DNA from: Bryobacterales bacterium
GTDB lineage: Bacteria; Acidobacteriota; Terriglobia; Bryobacterales; Bryobacteraceae
Assembly: GCA_003154855.1 (NCBI GenBank)
Contig: PMEV01000081.1
Span: 1-8,724 of the forward strand
Length of the DNA: 8,724 nt
Reading direction: 5' to 3'
The position numbers and the translations under genes are program-made. The notes beneath the pieces were generated by a model, which ran no database searches, was not told where the DNA came from, and worked only from the letters and a program-made list of their open reading frames with translations. Numbering within the stretch: position 1 is the stretch's first letter; every line of letters begins with the position of its first letter. Positions 1 through 6,481 of this stretch are shown piece by piece.

Positions 1-1062
1 GCGCCGGATGGGCCGAACAACGAGATCAACACCGGCTTTTTGTGGAACGACGCCTTGCGGGCCAAGCTGACGGTTCGCAACTATGGTTTCTGGGTGGACG
101 GGACGCTCTATTCGACCACCACCAACTTCATTCCCGTACTGCGCAACCCGTACTCCACCGGCACCGTGGTGGCCTACCCCTCGAATGTGGCCCTCGCCCC
201 GTTCACCGATCCGTATTTCCGCGGCTTCGACAACTCGCTTCCGGACTTTTGGCGCTATAAGGAGTGGGAGCGGGACTTCGACGCCCGCGAGCGGCGGGCC
301 AGGCCCACGGTGGGCGGGCCCAAGTTTCCGGACGGGCTGGCGGCGCTGACCCTGGTTCGCTTCATGCACGATCACACCGGGAACTTCGACGTGGCGATTG
401 ACGGCGTGAATACTCCGGACCTGATGGTAGCCGACAACGACTACGCGGTCGGCTTGCTGGTTCAGAAGATCGCCGAGAGCCAATACGCCAACAACACGCT
501 GATCTTCGTGGTGGAAGACGACGCGCAGGACGGCGGCGACCACGTCGATTCGCACCGCAGCACCGCCTACGTGGCGGGCGCCTACGTGAAGCAGGGCGCG
601 CTGGTTTCCACGCCCTATAACACCATCGACTTTATCCGCACGATGGAAGAGGTGCTGGGCCTCCCGCCGATGAATTTGAACGACGCGCTGGCCCATCCCA
701 TGGCCGACATCTTCAACACCACGCCCAGCCCGTGGAGTTTCACGGCCGCTCCCTCGCAGCTTCTTTATCGTACGCAACTGCCCATCGCGCCTCACCACCG
801 CGCCGGCCTGACGGCGCCCAAGCCGGCGCACAACGCCCGGTACTGGGCGCGGGCCACCAAGGGCATGGACTTCGACGACGCGGATCTGGTAAGTCCCCAG
901 GACTTCAATCGCATCCTGTGGAAGGGAATGATGGGCCGGCAGCCCTATCCCGCCGCGCCTACCGGAGTAGACCTGCGCCAGAACCGCGCCGAACTCCTGG
1001 CGCGCTCCCGGCGGAGTCTGAAACAAAAAGCGGAAAACGAACCGAATAAGGGGACCAACTGA
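1..1062 (+). CDS. Phosphoesterase (alkaline phosphatase superfamily, PF04185-like), 5'-truncated by window edge
   Basis: The frame is open from base 1, so this is the last 353 codons of a gene that begins upstream. The TTG at 40 is only an internal leucine. The clearest motif is EDDAQDGGDHVDSHR (fragment residues 172-186). Its Asp/His cluster matches the metal-binding region near the C-terminus of the phosphoesterase/phospholipase C branch of the alkaline phosphatase superfamily. It follows a hydrophobic strand (TLIFVV) and precedes STAYVAGAYVKQG and NTIDFIRTMEEVLGLPPMN, also typical of that region. In acidobacteria this module is often the C-terminal half of a secreted YVTN beta-propeller/phosphatase fusion; whether a propeller exists here cannot be seen. 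The last 30 residues are basic and polar and look like a disordered tail. The next gene starts about 38 bp downstream, which suggests co-transcription. The substrate is unknown. The family call is fairly secure. Confidence 0.82.
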   Translation, partial: APDGPNNEINTGFLWNDALRAKLTVRNYGFWVDGTLYSTTTNFIPVLRNPYSTGTVVAYPSNVALAPFTDPYFRGFDNSLPDFWRYKEWERDFDARERRARPTVGGPKFPDGLAALTLVRFMHDHTGNFDVAIDGVNTPDLMVADNDYAVGLLVQKIAESQYANNTLIFVVEDDAQDGGDHVDSHRSTAYVAGAYVKQGALVSTPYNTIDFIRTMEEVLGLPPMNLNDALAHPMADIFNTTPSPWSFTAAPSQLLYRTQLPIAPHHRAGLTAPKPAHNARYWARATKGMDFDDADLVSPQDFNRILWKGMMGRQPYPAAPTGVDLRQNRAELLARSRRSLKQKAENEPNKGTN

Positions 1063-1089
1063 ACGTCATGCACGCTCCCAAGGAAGGAC

Positions 1090-1095
1090 AGGACA
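1090..1095 (+). promoter_or_regulatory. Shine-Dalgarno site that sets the start of the TIGR03437 protein
   Basis: AGGACA lies 5 to 7 bases before the ATG at 1101, inside a purine-rich run (1080-1093). An in-frame ATG at 1068 has no comparably placed site, so 1101 is the better start. This is the clearest ribosome binding site among the genes with visible starts in the window. Confidence 0.6.
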
Positions 1096-1100
1096 CCATC

Positions 1101-3185
1101 ATGGATTCTATCGAAACACGTCCGTTCACCCGGATTCTGATGCTCGCGGGGTTAATGGCCGCCACCGCGGCCGGGCAGTCCTTTAAGTTCGACGACAGCG
1201 GCAACGCCACGCTGCAAGGACGGTATTTCGTGCGCGAAGTCGCGCTCCTGAACTTGAGCGCGCAAGGCGCCATCGGAGAGGCGATCGGCGCAATCGGAAT
1301 CGCCACTTTCGACGGATTGGGAAACTACAGCTTCAGCGGCCAGCTCGCCGATTCCGCGTCGCAGACGGGAGCTATTAGCGTAACCCACAGCGGCACGTAT
1401 GCGGTAGCCGCGAACGGTTTTCTGAGGATCGCCAGTTTCGCTCTCACCGGCGCCTTCCCGGCCAGCAGTGTCACGTTCGCCAGCGGTGGCGTGGGCGCCG
1501 TGGGCCCGTCCGCGTTCATCGCCAGCGCGACGGAGAACTCCAGTCCGGTGTTCGATCTGATGGTGGGTATTCCCATGGGCCCCGGCGTATCCAACGCGAG
1601 CCTGACCGGCGCCTACCATGCCGTCTATCTGAATTTCCCGCAGGCGGCGGTGGGCCAAACCCGGCAGGCATACATGCCGCTCCAAGCCGACGGGGCCGGC
1701 GGGTTCGGAACGGTGACGGCAACCGGCGGCGCCACCGGCAACGCCAGCCTGACCACACAGGCCATTCCCAGCGTCACCTACTCTCTGTCGGGGAGCGCGG
1801 GAACCATCGATTTCGGCGCCGCGGCCTCCGACCAGTTGATCGGAGGAACCCAGTCGTTCTTTGTCTCGGCGGACCACAATCTGTTAGTGGGTGGATCGCC
1901 CGGCGGGTACGATTTGTTCCTGGCCTCGCCCGCTGTGCCCTCGGCCTCCGCTGCTACCTTCCAGGGCTTCTATTATCTGGGCGGGCTGGAGGCCGACAAC
2001 ACGGTATGGAGCAGTCTGGCTCAAAGCCTGCCGGATGCCTTCTATGGCGCCCTGAATTCGACCGGCCAGGGCAACTACACCAGCCACCTGCGCCTGAACG
2101 CGAACGGGTATTCGGTCGAAGACCTGACCTCGGGCTGGCAGTCCAGCTTGCAGAGTAACGGCAGCTTCACCCCCGGGGACGGCGACCAATACTGGCTGGG
2201 CGCCAATGGGCAGGTGGTGCTGGCGATCGGCCAGGGGAACTTCTATTCCATCGTGGCCGGCCTGCATGCGGTCGACTACACGGCCGGCGCCGGGGACGTC
2301 TTCCTGAACCCGCTGGGCATCGTGAACGCCGCCAATTTTGCGCCGGCCACGAATCCGGTGGCGCCACAGGAGATGGTCGCGCTGTTCGGATCGAATATGT
2401 CAACCGGATCGGCCCAGGCATCCACGTTCCCGCTGCCCACCACACTGGCGAACACCCGGGTTCTGGTAAACGGGGTGGCCGCCCCTCTGCTGGCTGTAAG
2501 TCCGACCCAGATCACAATTCTAGTGCCCAGCGCCGCCAGCCCGGATCTCACGCCTTACGCGGCCTTCGAGGTGCAGAACACCGTTGCGGTTTGTCCCACC
2601 GGCTCCCAATGCCCAACCTCGAAACTGGTGACCATGTACACGAACTACTCCGCCCCGGGCGTCTTTTCCGTGGGACAGAATGGCTTCGGACCGGCCGCGG
2701 CCGAAGACATTGCGGGCAACGCGATCGGCGCGAACAACCCGGTCGGGCCAGGGAGCTTTGCGAGCCTCTTTCTTACCGGCATGGGCTCGGTTACGCCGTC
2801 GCTCGTTGACGGAGTGCCGTCCTCTCCCACGGGCCAGCCATGGAACGTGCTCGATAGCTACAACGGCAGCGCTCTGTCGGTGTACTTCGACGGCTACCCG
2901 TCGCCGAATATCCAATTTGCAGGTGTGGCGCCCGGGTACGCCGCGGGGTTTTATCAGATCAACGCGGTGATCCCGTCGGGCGTCTCCGCGGGAAACGATT
3001 ACCTGGACATCCTCACGCCGGAGGCGGAAGCCGAGCAAGTGACGCTCAACATCGGCACACCGGTCTCGGTGTCCGCCCCCAAGACAGTCCACGGGAACGC
3101 CTTGGGGAGACCGTCCGGCAGGGGACAGCGAGCCGCCCAGCGCGCTCCAGCGGTCCCACCGCGGGTGCCGCCCGTTTCGCGGTAG
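1101..3185 (+). CDS. Secreted beta-rich repeat protein with C-terminal Solibacter TIGR03437 domain
   Basis: The 694-residue product begins with a signal peptide: charged residues to R11, hydrophobic core ILMLAGLMAATAA, likely cleavage near residue 24-26. Three related beta-rich units follow, each opening with a G-x-Y strand (LQGRYFV near 41, LTGAYHAV near 171, FQGFYYLG near 290). Each contains a Gly/Asn turn such as TFDGLGNYSF, QADGAGGFG or NSTGQGNYTS. Residues about 406-655 form the TIGR03437 domain: NAANFAP, PLPTT, LVNGVAAPLL.VSPTQI, SAPGVF, FAGVAPGYAAGFYQIN. Within it, CPTGSQC could form a disulfide. The last 35 or so residues are an unusual Pro/Arg-rich tail. The domain is frequent in large exported acidobacterial proteins, but its function is not established, so I assign only an extracellular or surface location. 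The gene follows the phosphoesterase closely and is probably in the same transcript. Signal peptide and domain calls are strong; biological role is unknown. Confidence 0.85.
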   Translation: MDSIETRPFTRILMLAGLMAATAAGQSFKFDDSGNATLQGRYFVREVALLNLSAQGAIGEAIGAIGIATFDGLGNYSFSGQLADSASQTGAISVTHSGTYAVAANGFLRIASFALTGAFPASSVTFASGGVGAVGPSAFIASATENSSPVFDLMVGIPMGPGVSNASLTGAYHAVYLNFPQAAVGQTRQAYMPLQADGAGGFGTVTATGGATGNASLTTQAIPSVTYSLSGSAGTIDFGAAASDQLIGGTQSFFVSADHNLLVGGSPGGYDLFLASPAVPSASAATFQGFYYLGGLEADNTVWSSLAQSLPDAFYGALNSTGQGNYTSHLRLNANGYSVEDLTSGWQSSLQSNGSFTPGDGDQYWLGANGQVVLAIGQGNFYSIVAGLHAVDYTAGAGDVFLNPLGIVNAANFAPATNPVAPQEMVALFGSNMSTGSAQASTFPLPTTLANTRVLVNGVAAPLLAVSPTQITILVPSAASPDLTPYAAFEVQNTVAVCPTGSQCPTSKLVTMYTNYSAPGVFSVGQNGFGPAAAEDIAGNAIGANNPVGPGSFASLFLTGMGSVTPSLVDGVPSSPTGQPWNVLDSYNGSALSVYFDGYPSPNIQFAGVAPGYAAGFYQINAVIPSGVSAGNDYLDILTPEAEAEQVTLNIGTPVSVSAPKTVHGNALGRPSGRGQRAAQRAPAVPPRVPPVSR

Positions 3186-3188
3186 AAT
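3183..3188 (+). promoter_or_regulatory. Putative -10 box (TAGAAT) for the duplicated-domain secreted protein
   Basis: TAGAAT differs from the sigma-70 consensus TATAAT at one base and ends six bases before the ATG at 3195. Transcription would therefore start at or very near the start codon, giving a leaderless mRNA. The first three bases are also the TAG stop of the preceding gene. I see no good -35 element about 17 bp upstream, and no Shine-Dalgarno site before the ATG. Confidence 0.45.
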
Positions 3189-3194
3189 CCGCTC

Positions 3195-4505
3195 ATGCGT
3201 GGATTCCTGGCCTGCTTGACGATCGCCACGGCGGCGCTGCCCCAGACGATTCCGCCTGGCGTTCCTCTGCGCGTGGCTCTGGAACGCCGGGTCGCCATCC
3301 AACGTGTGGGCGAACCGATCCGCGGACGGCTGGTGGAACCGGTTTACGTCTACGATCGGGTGGCGCTTCCGGCCGGCAGCCCAGTGGAAGGGCACGTCGC
3401 TGAGATCGGCGGAATTCCAATTCGCCGGCGCCTCGCCGCGATCCTGTCGGGCAACTTCACGCCGCCGCGGGAAGTTCGAGCGCAGTTTGACTCCATCCTG
3501 CTGGGCGACGGTTCGCGGCTGTCTCTGCGCACCGCGCCTGCGCGCGGAGCGGCGCACACCGTGCGTGTCGCGAAGCCTCCGGCCAAGGGAGAAGAGCGCA
3601 AGTCCGCTCTCGAAGGCGCTCCAAAAACCCCCGGCGAAATGGACCGCGCCGCGATTCTCGCCTTCCGGGCGCCAGGCAAGATGAGCCAGTTGAAATCCAG
3701 GCTGTTCGAGATGCTTCCTTATCGCCGGCAAGCCTGGCCGGCGGGGACCCTTTTCAATAGCGTTTTACAGGAACCTCTGACCGCACCGACACCGGCTCCC
3801 GCCGATGCGCCAATCGATTACCCCGCGGTTGGCGGAGTTGGCGCCCAGGAAGTCGGCGCCCGGCTGCTCACTCCGATCAGTTCCGCGACGGCGCGAAGAG
3901 GAGCGCCGGTGGAAGCGGTCGTGACCCGCCCCGTGTTCTCGTCCGGTCATGCGCTGTCGATTCCGGAAGGCAGCCGCCTTCACGGGGAGGTCGTAGAGGC
4001 GCAGCCCGCACGCCGCTTTCACCGCAACGGGAAGGTGCTTTTTGTGTTCCGCCAGGTCGAACTGGCGGCCGGCGCCGTGCAAGGCGTCCAAGGCTACCTG
4101 GAACAAGTGGAGGCGGACTTCGATGCCCACCTGGCCCTCGACTCGGAAGGGGCCGCACGCACCGGCAGCCCCAAGGCCCGGTTCATTTTCCCAGCCATTG
4201 CGGCAACCGTCGCCGGCCTCTCGTTTCATCAGGACTTCAATGCCCAGGGTATTCCCGACCGGGACATGGCAGGCCGTGCCGAATCCGGCGCCGTCGGACT
4301 GGGGTTGATTGGCACCCTGGTGGCGCAGGCCTCTCGCACGCTGGCTTCGAGCACCGCCATCGCGGGCGCCGCGTGCAGTGTTTACTCGACGTTCATCGCG
4401 CGAGGAAGAGACGTAGTTCTCCCGGCCAACACGCCGCTGACGGTCAGCCTCGGATCGCGCGGCGCTTCCCCGGCGGCGGGTCAGCGGGACGGAGAGCGCA
4501 GGTAG
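3195..4505 (+). CDS. Secreted protein of unknown function with an internally duplicated beta module
   Basis: I do not recognise a characterised family for this 436-residue protein. It opens with a signal peptide (MRGFLACLTIATAA, cleavage near residue 14-17). Two related modules are visible. The first, about residues 20-105, reads GEPIRGRLVEPV...VALPAGSPVEGHVAE. The second, about 222-293, reads GAPVEAVVTRPV...LSIPEGSRLHGEVVE. Each is followed by an R-rich segment, then a strand carrying F.x.IL or VFRQVEL. Short P-x-G/N motifs (IPPGVPL, WPAGTLF, LPANTPL) recur near 19, 182 and 409. A Gly/Ala-rich segment at 363-392 could be membrane-associated or packed as a helical hairpin, and is followed by SVYSTFIARGRDV. 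The 'P-x-G-(T/S)-x-(L/V)-x-G-x-(V/L)' strands recall the beta-barrel of VirB10/TrbI-like proteins, but that is a resemblance only. The 3' end overlaps the convergent cupin by 25 bp. Confidence 0.72.
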   Translation: MRGFLACLTIATAALPQTIPPGVPLRVALERRVAIQRVGEPIRGRLVEPVYVYDRVALPAGSPVEGHVAEIGGIPIRRRLAAILSGNFTPPREVRAQFDSILLGDGSRLSLRTAPARGAAHTVRVAKPPAKGEERKSALEGAPKTPGEMDRAAILAFRAPGKMSQLKSRLFEMLPYRRQAWPAGTLFNSVLQEPLTAPTPAPADAPIDYPAVGGVGAQEVGARLLTPISSATARRGAPVEAVVTRPVFSSGHALSIPEGSRLHGEVVEAQPARRFHRNGKVLFVFRQVELAAGAVQGVQGYLEQVEADFDAHLALDSEGAARTGSPKARFIFPAIAATVAGLSFHQDFNAQGIPDRDMAGRAESGAVGLGLIGTLVAQASRTLASSTAIAGAACSVYSTFIARGRDVVLPANTPLTVSLGSRGASPAAGQRDGERR

Positions 4506-4837
4506 GCGTCGTCGCCGCGCTGCCAGTCCGCGCGCGGGGGAGAGAAGACATCCAGCGCCAGGCTGTCTTCGAGCGCCTCGACGCTGTGCTCCTCGTTCGG
4601 CTCGAAGACCAGGGCTTCGCCCGCCTGGAGCAGCAGCTCGCGGCCTTCCACCAGGACCCGCAGCTTGCCCCGCTCGAGCATGGTGATCTGCTCGTTCTCG
4701 TGCCGGTGCGCCGGGACCACCAGGCCCTTGGAAAGACGCAACCGCGCCACGGTCATCCCGCGGCCGTGGATCGCCTGGCGGACGAACAGCGGATTCAACT
4801 GTTCCTTCTCGATCGCGTCCCATTCGTAGAGTTCCAT
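4481..4837 (-). CDS. Small single-domain cupin protein
   Basis: The product is a 118-residue single cupin domain, the usual length for stand-alone cupins. Cupin motif 1 is PAHRHENEQITMLERG, with metal ligands H44, H46 and Q50 (or E49). Motif 2 is GEALVFEPNEEHSVEA, with H84 as the remaining ligand. A metal-dependent small-molecule isomerase, oxygenase or sugar-binding role is possible; the sequence does not choose between these. No signal peptide is present, so it should be cytoplasmic. The ATG at 4837 is supported by MELYEWDAI.., typical of this family's N-terminus, although no Shine-Dalgarno site precedes it. It is transcribed alone, against both neighbours, and its last 25 bp overlap the end of the + strand secreted-protein gene. 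Confidence 0.88.
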   Translation of the reverse strand: MELYEWDAIEKEQLNPLFVRQAIHGRGMTVARLRLSKGLVVPAHRHENEQITMLERGKLRVLVEGRELLLQAGEALVFEPNEEHSVEALEDSLALDVFSPPRADWQRGDDAYLRSPSR

Positions 4838-4847
4838 GGCAGCGACG

Positions 4848-4853
4848 ATTGTA
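4848..4853 (-). promoter_or_regulatory. Putative -10 box (TACAAT on the - strand) for the cupin gene
   Basis: Read on the - strand, TACAAT ends ten bases before the cupin ATG, which would give a leader of only about three bases. No -35 element or ribosome binding site stands out. The arrangement repeats that seen before the genes at 3195 and 5175. Confidence 0.4.
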
Positions 4854-4862
4854 GCATCGGCG

Positions 4863-5063
4863 CTAGAACGTCACGCCCAGCAGCAGGTCCGCCTGGTTGC
4901 GCGCCGACTTTAGCATCGCGCTCGAGGCGGCGAAGGCGTCCGCGGTCCAGTAGGTGCAGCGGACCTCTCCGAAGACGCCCAGCGCCCGATGGCGGAGCTC
5001 CAGGCCGGCGCCGGCGGTGAAGCCCAGGGTGAATTTGTGGCTCGGTGGCCCGAAGAGGACAAG
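4863..5063 (-). pseudogene. C-terminal remnant of an outer-membrane beta-barrel protein
   Basis: The - strand carries 66 open codons ending in a TAG at 4863-4865, with no usable start. The translation runs through KFTLGFTAGAGLELR, GVFGEVRCTYWTADAF and finally NQADLLLGVTF. Alternating polar and hydrophobic residues in strand-sized blocks, the aromatic girdle residues (Y, W, F) and a terminal phenylalanine are hallmarks of the last strands of a Gram-negative outer-membrane beta-barrel (OmpA-like/PF13505-like). The terminal F is the signal recognised by the BAM machinery. Going toward the N-terminus, the frame is broken by TAG codons at 5064-5066 and again nearby, inside the REP-like hairpins. 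The N-terminal portion would have to lie where rmlA now starts, so most of the gene is gone. I infer a decayed gene fragment. The alternative, a chance open frame, is unlikely given the C-terminal pattern. Confidence 0.68.
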
Positions 5064-5110
5064 CTAAAGCATGTCCTACGGCCCGACGTAGGGTAAGCTT
5101 CAGCTTGCCC
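5057..5110. repeat. REP-like element: three adjacent hairpins
   Basis: Three inverted repeats are packed into 54 bp. Arm GGACAAGCT (5057-5065) faces AGCATGTCC (5068-5076) with one mismatch. CCTACG (5075-5080) faces CGTAGG (5087-5092) perfectly across a six-base loop. GGGTAAGCT (5091-5099) faces AGCTTGCCC (5102-5110) with one G-T wobble. The outer two hairpins share the core AAGCT-NN-AGC, so the unit is itself nearly symmetric. This is the layout of a paired REP/BIME-type repeat, and its centre interrupts the beta-barrel remnant's frame. It could also act as a bidirectional terminator between the flanking genes. Only one copy is in the window, so its dispersed nature is inferred. Confidence 0.65.
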
Positions 5111-5159
5111 GGCGAGGGAGGCGAACCCGGGGTTTCCGAAGAGTTGTGGGCCGCCGTTG

Positions 5160-5165
5160 TATGAT
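5160..5165 (+). promoter_or_regulatory. Putative -10 box (TATGAT) for the rmlA operon
   Basis: TATGAT ends nine bases before the rmlA ATG at 5175, which would place the transcription start within a few bases of the start codon. No convincing -35 element is seen at normal spacing, and no Shine-Dalgarno site precedes rmlA. The rest of 5111-5174 holds nothing else I can support. Confidence 0.4.
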
Positions 5166-5174
5166 TGAGACATT

Positions 5175-5921
5175 ATGAAAGGCATCGTGCTCGCGGGCGG
5201 AACCGGCAGCCGGCTGTTTCCGCTGACCAAGATCACCAACAAGCACCTGCTTCCGATCTACGACAAGCCCATGGTGTACTACCCCATACAGACCCTGGTG
5301 GACGCGGGGATTCGGGACATCATGATCGTCACCGGCGGCCGGAACGCGGGCGATTTTCTGCGGCTGCTGGGCAACGGCAAGGAGTTCGGCCTGGCGCACC
5401 TGAACTACGCCTACCAGGAAGGCGAGGGAGGCATCGCCGAGGCGCTGGCGCAGGCCGAGCATTTCGCCGACGGGCAGCCCATCTGCGTGATCCTGGGAGA
5501 CAACCTCATCGAGGGATCCATCCGGCCGGCGGTGGAGGATTTCGCCGCGCAGCGGGAGGGCGCGCGCATCCTGCTCAAGGAAGTGCCGGACGCCGCGCGG
5601 TTCGGGGTGGCCGAGATCGAGGGGGACCGCATCGTGAGCATCGAGGAGAAGCCGCGCGAGCCGAAATCGAAATACGCGGTGACGGGAATCTACATGTACG
5701 ACGCGACGGTCTTCGAGAAGATCCGGGAGCTGGCGCCATCGGGCCGCGGAGAGCTGGAGATCACCGACGTCAATAACGCGTACATCCGCGAGGGCGCCAT
5801 GACGTTCTCGTATCTGGAAGGCTGGTGGACCGACGCCGGCACGTTCGAATCGCTGCTGCGGGCGAGCAATCTGGTGGCCCGCGCGCGGCAGGCGCAACCC
5901 GCCGAGGCGGTGGCGCGATGA
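5175..5921 (+). CDS. rmlA: Glucose-1-phosphate thymidylyltransferase (short form)
   Basis: RmlA joins dTTP and glucose-1-phosphate to give dTDP-glucose and pyrophosphate, the first step of dTDP-deoxysugar synthesis in the cytoplasm. The N-terminal signature LAGGTGSRLFPLT (residues 6-18) binds the nucleotide. NKHLLPIYDKPMVYYP follows at 22-37. LGDN (107-110) supplies the Mg-binding D109, EEKP and KYAVTGIYMYD form the sugar-phosphate pocket, and WWTDAGTFESLL (217 onward) closes the active site with D220. At 248 residues it is shorter than the roughly 290-residue enterobacterial RmlA. It ends soon after the catalytic core, so the C-terminal helices that shape the allosteric site in the long form are missing. 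The QEGEGGIAEAL loop replaces the usual QPSPDGLAQAF, also typical of the short subgroup. Its stop overlaps the next gene's start (ATGA). Confidence 0.93.
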   Translation: MKGIVLAGGTGSRLFPLTKITNKHLLPIYDKPMVYYPIQTLVDAGIRDIMIVTGGRNAGDFLRLLGNGKEFGLAHLNYAYQEGEGGIAEALAQAEHFADGQPICVILGDNLIEGSIRPAVEDFAAQREGARILLKEVPDAARFGVAEIEGDRIVSIEEKPREPKSKYAVTGIYMYDATVFEKIRELAPSGRGELEITDVNNAYIREGAMTFSYLEGWWTDAGTFESLLRASNLVARARQAQPAEAVAR

Positions 5922-6481
5922 TGGCGCCGGGGGCCAGCATCAAGGCGGGCGAAGGACTGGAGCTGGCTTACCCGCAGTGCGAGAAAGGGATCGGAGCGGT
6001 GATCCAGACGCCGGATTCGCCGCAGTTGATCGTGGGCGTGCGGGTGCGGCCGTATTCCGTCTATGCCGACGACCGGGGCTACTTCCTGGAGGCGATCCGC
6101 ACGGGCCAGGAACTGGTAGCGCCGTTCGCGCGCGTTCAGGTCTCCGCGGCACTGGGCTACCCCGGCACCGTCAAGGCATTCCATTACCATCTGCGGCAGC
6201 GCGACTGCTGGACGGCGGTGGCGGGCATGCTGCAGGCCGCCCTGGTGGACCTGCGGGAAGGCTCGCCCACCTTCGGCGCGCGCAACACGCTGTATGTGGG
6301 CGCGCTGCGGCCCTGGCAGATCCTGATTCCGGCGGGGGTCGGCCACGGCTACAAGGTGATCGGGAACCAGCCCGCCGTGCTGGTCTACGCGACCGACCAG
6401 TTCTACGATCCGGCCGACGAAGGGCGGCTGGCCTTCGACGATCCGCGCATCAACTACGATTGGGAGACCCAGAACAAGTGA
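5918..6481 (+). CDS. rmlC: RmlC-like dTDP-4-dehydrorhamnose 3,5-epimerase family protein (divergent)
   Basis: This 187-residue cupin-fold protein matches RmlC along its length: VYADDRGYFLEA, VKAFHYH (canonical GLHYQ), LVDLREGSPTFG, LIPAGVGHGYKVI (canonical IPAGFAHGF), FYDPADEGRLAFDDP. Standard RmlC epimerises C3 and C5 of dTDP-4-keto-6-deoxyglucose. The catalytic histidine is kept (H89), and H143 lies in the GHG motif. The conserved lysine of the QxKLVRV segment is not kept: the aligned stretch is RDCWTAVAG, with D96 or C97 there, and TDYY reads TDQFY. The exact reaction is therefore less certain than the fold. The start is the ATG at 5918, which overlaps the rmlA stop by four bases. A GAGG at 5904-5907 is a plausible ribosome binding site. 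A longer upstream frame from 5825 is just overlap with rmlA. Confidence 0.85.
   Translation: MMAPGASIKAGEGLELAYPQCEKGIGAVIQTPDSPQLIVGVRVRPYSVYADDRGYFLEAIRTGQELVAPFARVQVSAALGYPGTVKAFHYHLRQRDCWTAVAGMLQAALVDLREGSPTFGARNTLYVGALRPWQILIPAGVGHGYKVIGNQPAVLVYATDQFYDPADEGRLAFDDPRINYDWETQNK

Noticed and set aside
1068..1100. Earlier ATG for the TIGR03437 protein
   Set aside because: It adds 11 polar residues before the signal peptide and lacks a well-placed ribosome binding site, whereas the ATG at 1101 has AGGACA at ideal spacing.
2520..3731. Long - strand open frame of about 400 codons opposite the two secreted-protein genes
   Set aside because: It spans two well-supported + strand genes. Its translation is Arg/Gly-rich with no recognisable motifs, as expected from the antisense of GC-rich coding DNA.
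3765..4823. Long - strand open frame of 352 codons over the cupin and the secreted protein
   Set aside because: The cupin in another - strand frame has full family motifs, whereas this frame is low-complexity Arg/Gly/Ala sequence.
4910..5242. - strand 110-codon frame crossing the hairpin array and the rmlA start
   Set aside because: It runs through the repeat and out of frame with the beta-barrel remnant, ending in low-complexity Ser/Pro/Arg sequence. Part of it (5111-5174) could be older beta-barrel sequence, but I cannot show this.
5825..5917. Extended start for the RmlC-like protein
   Set aside because: The extra 31 residues come from the out-of-frame end of rmlA. The ATGA overlap at 5918 is the natural coupled start.
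5977..6477. N-terminal extension of rmlB upstream of the GTG at 6478
   Set aside because: The extension overlaps the RmlC-like gene in another frame and has no homology-like features. The dehydratase begins normally at MRLLVTGGAGFIGS.
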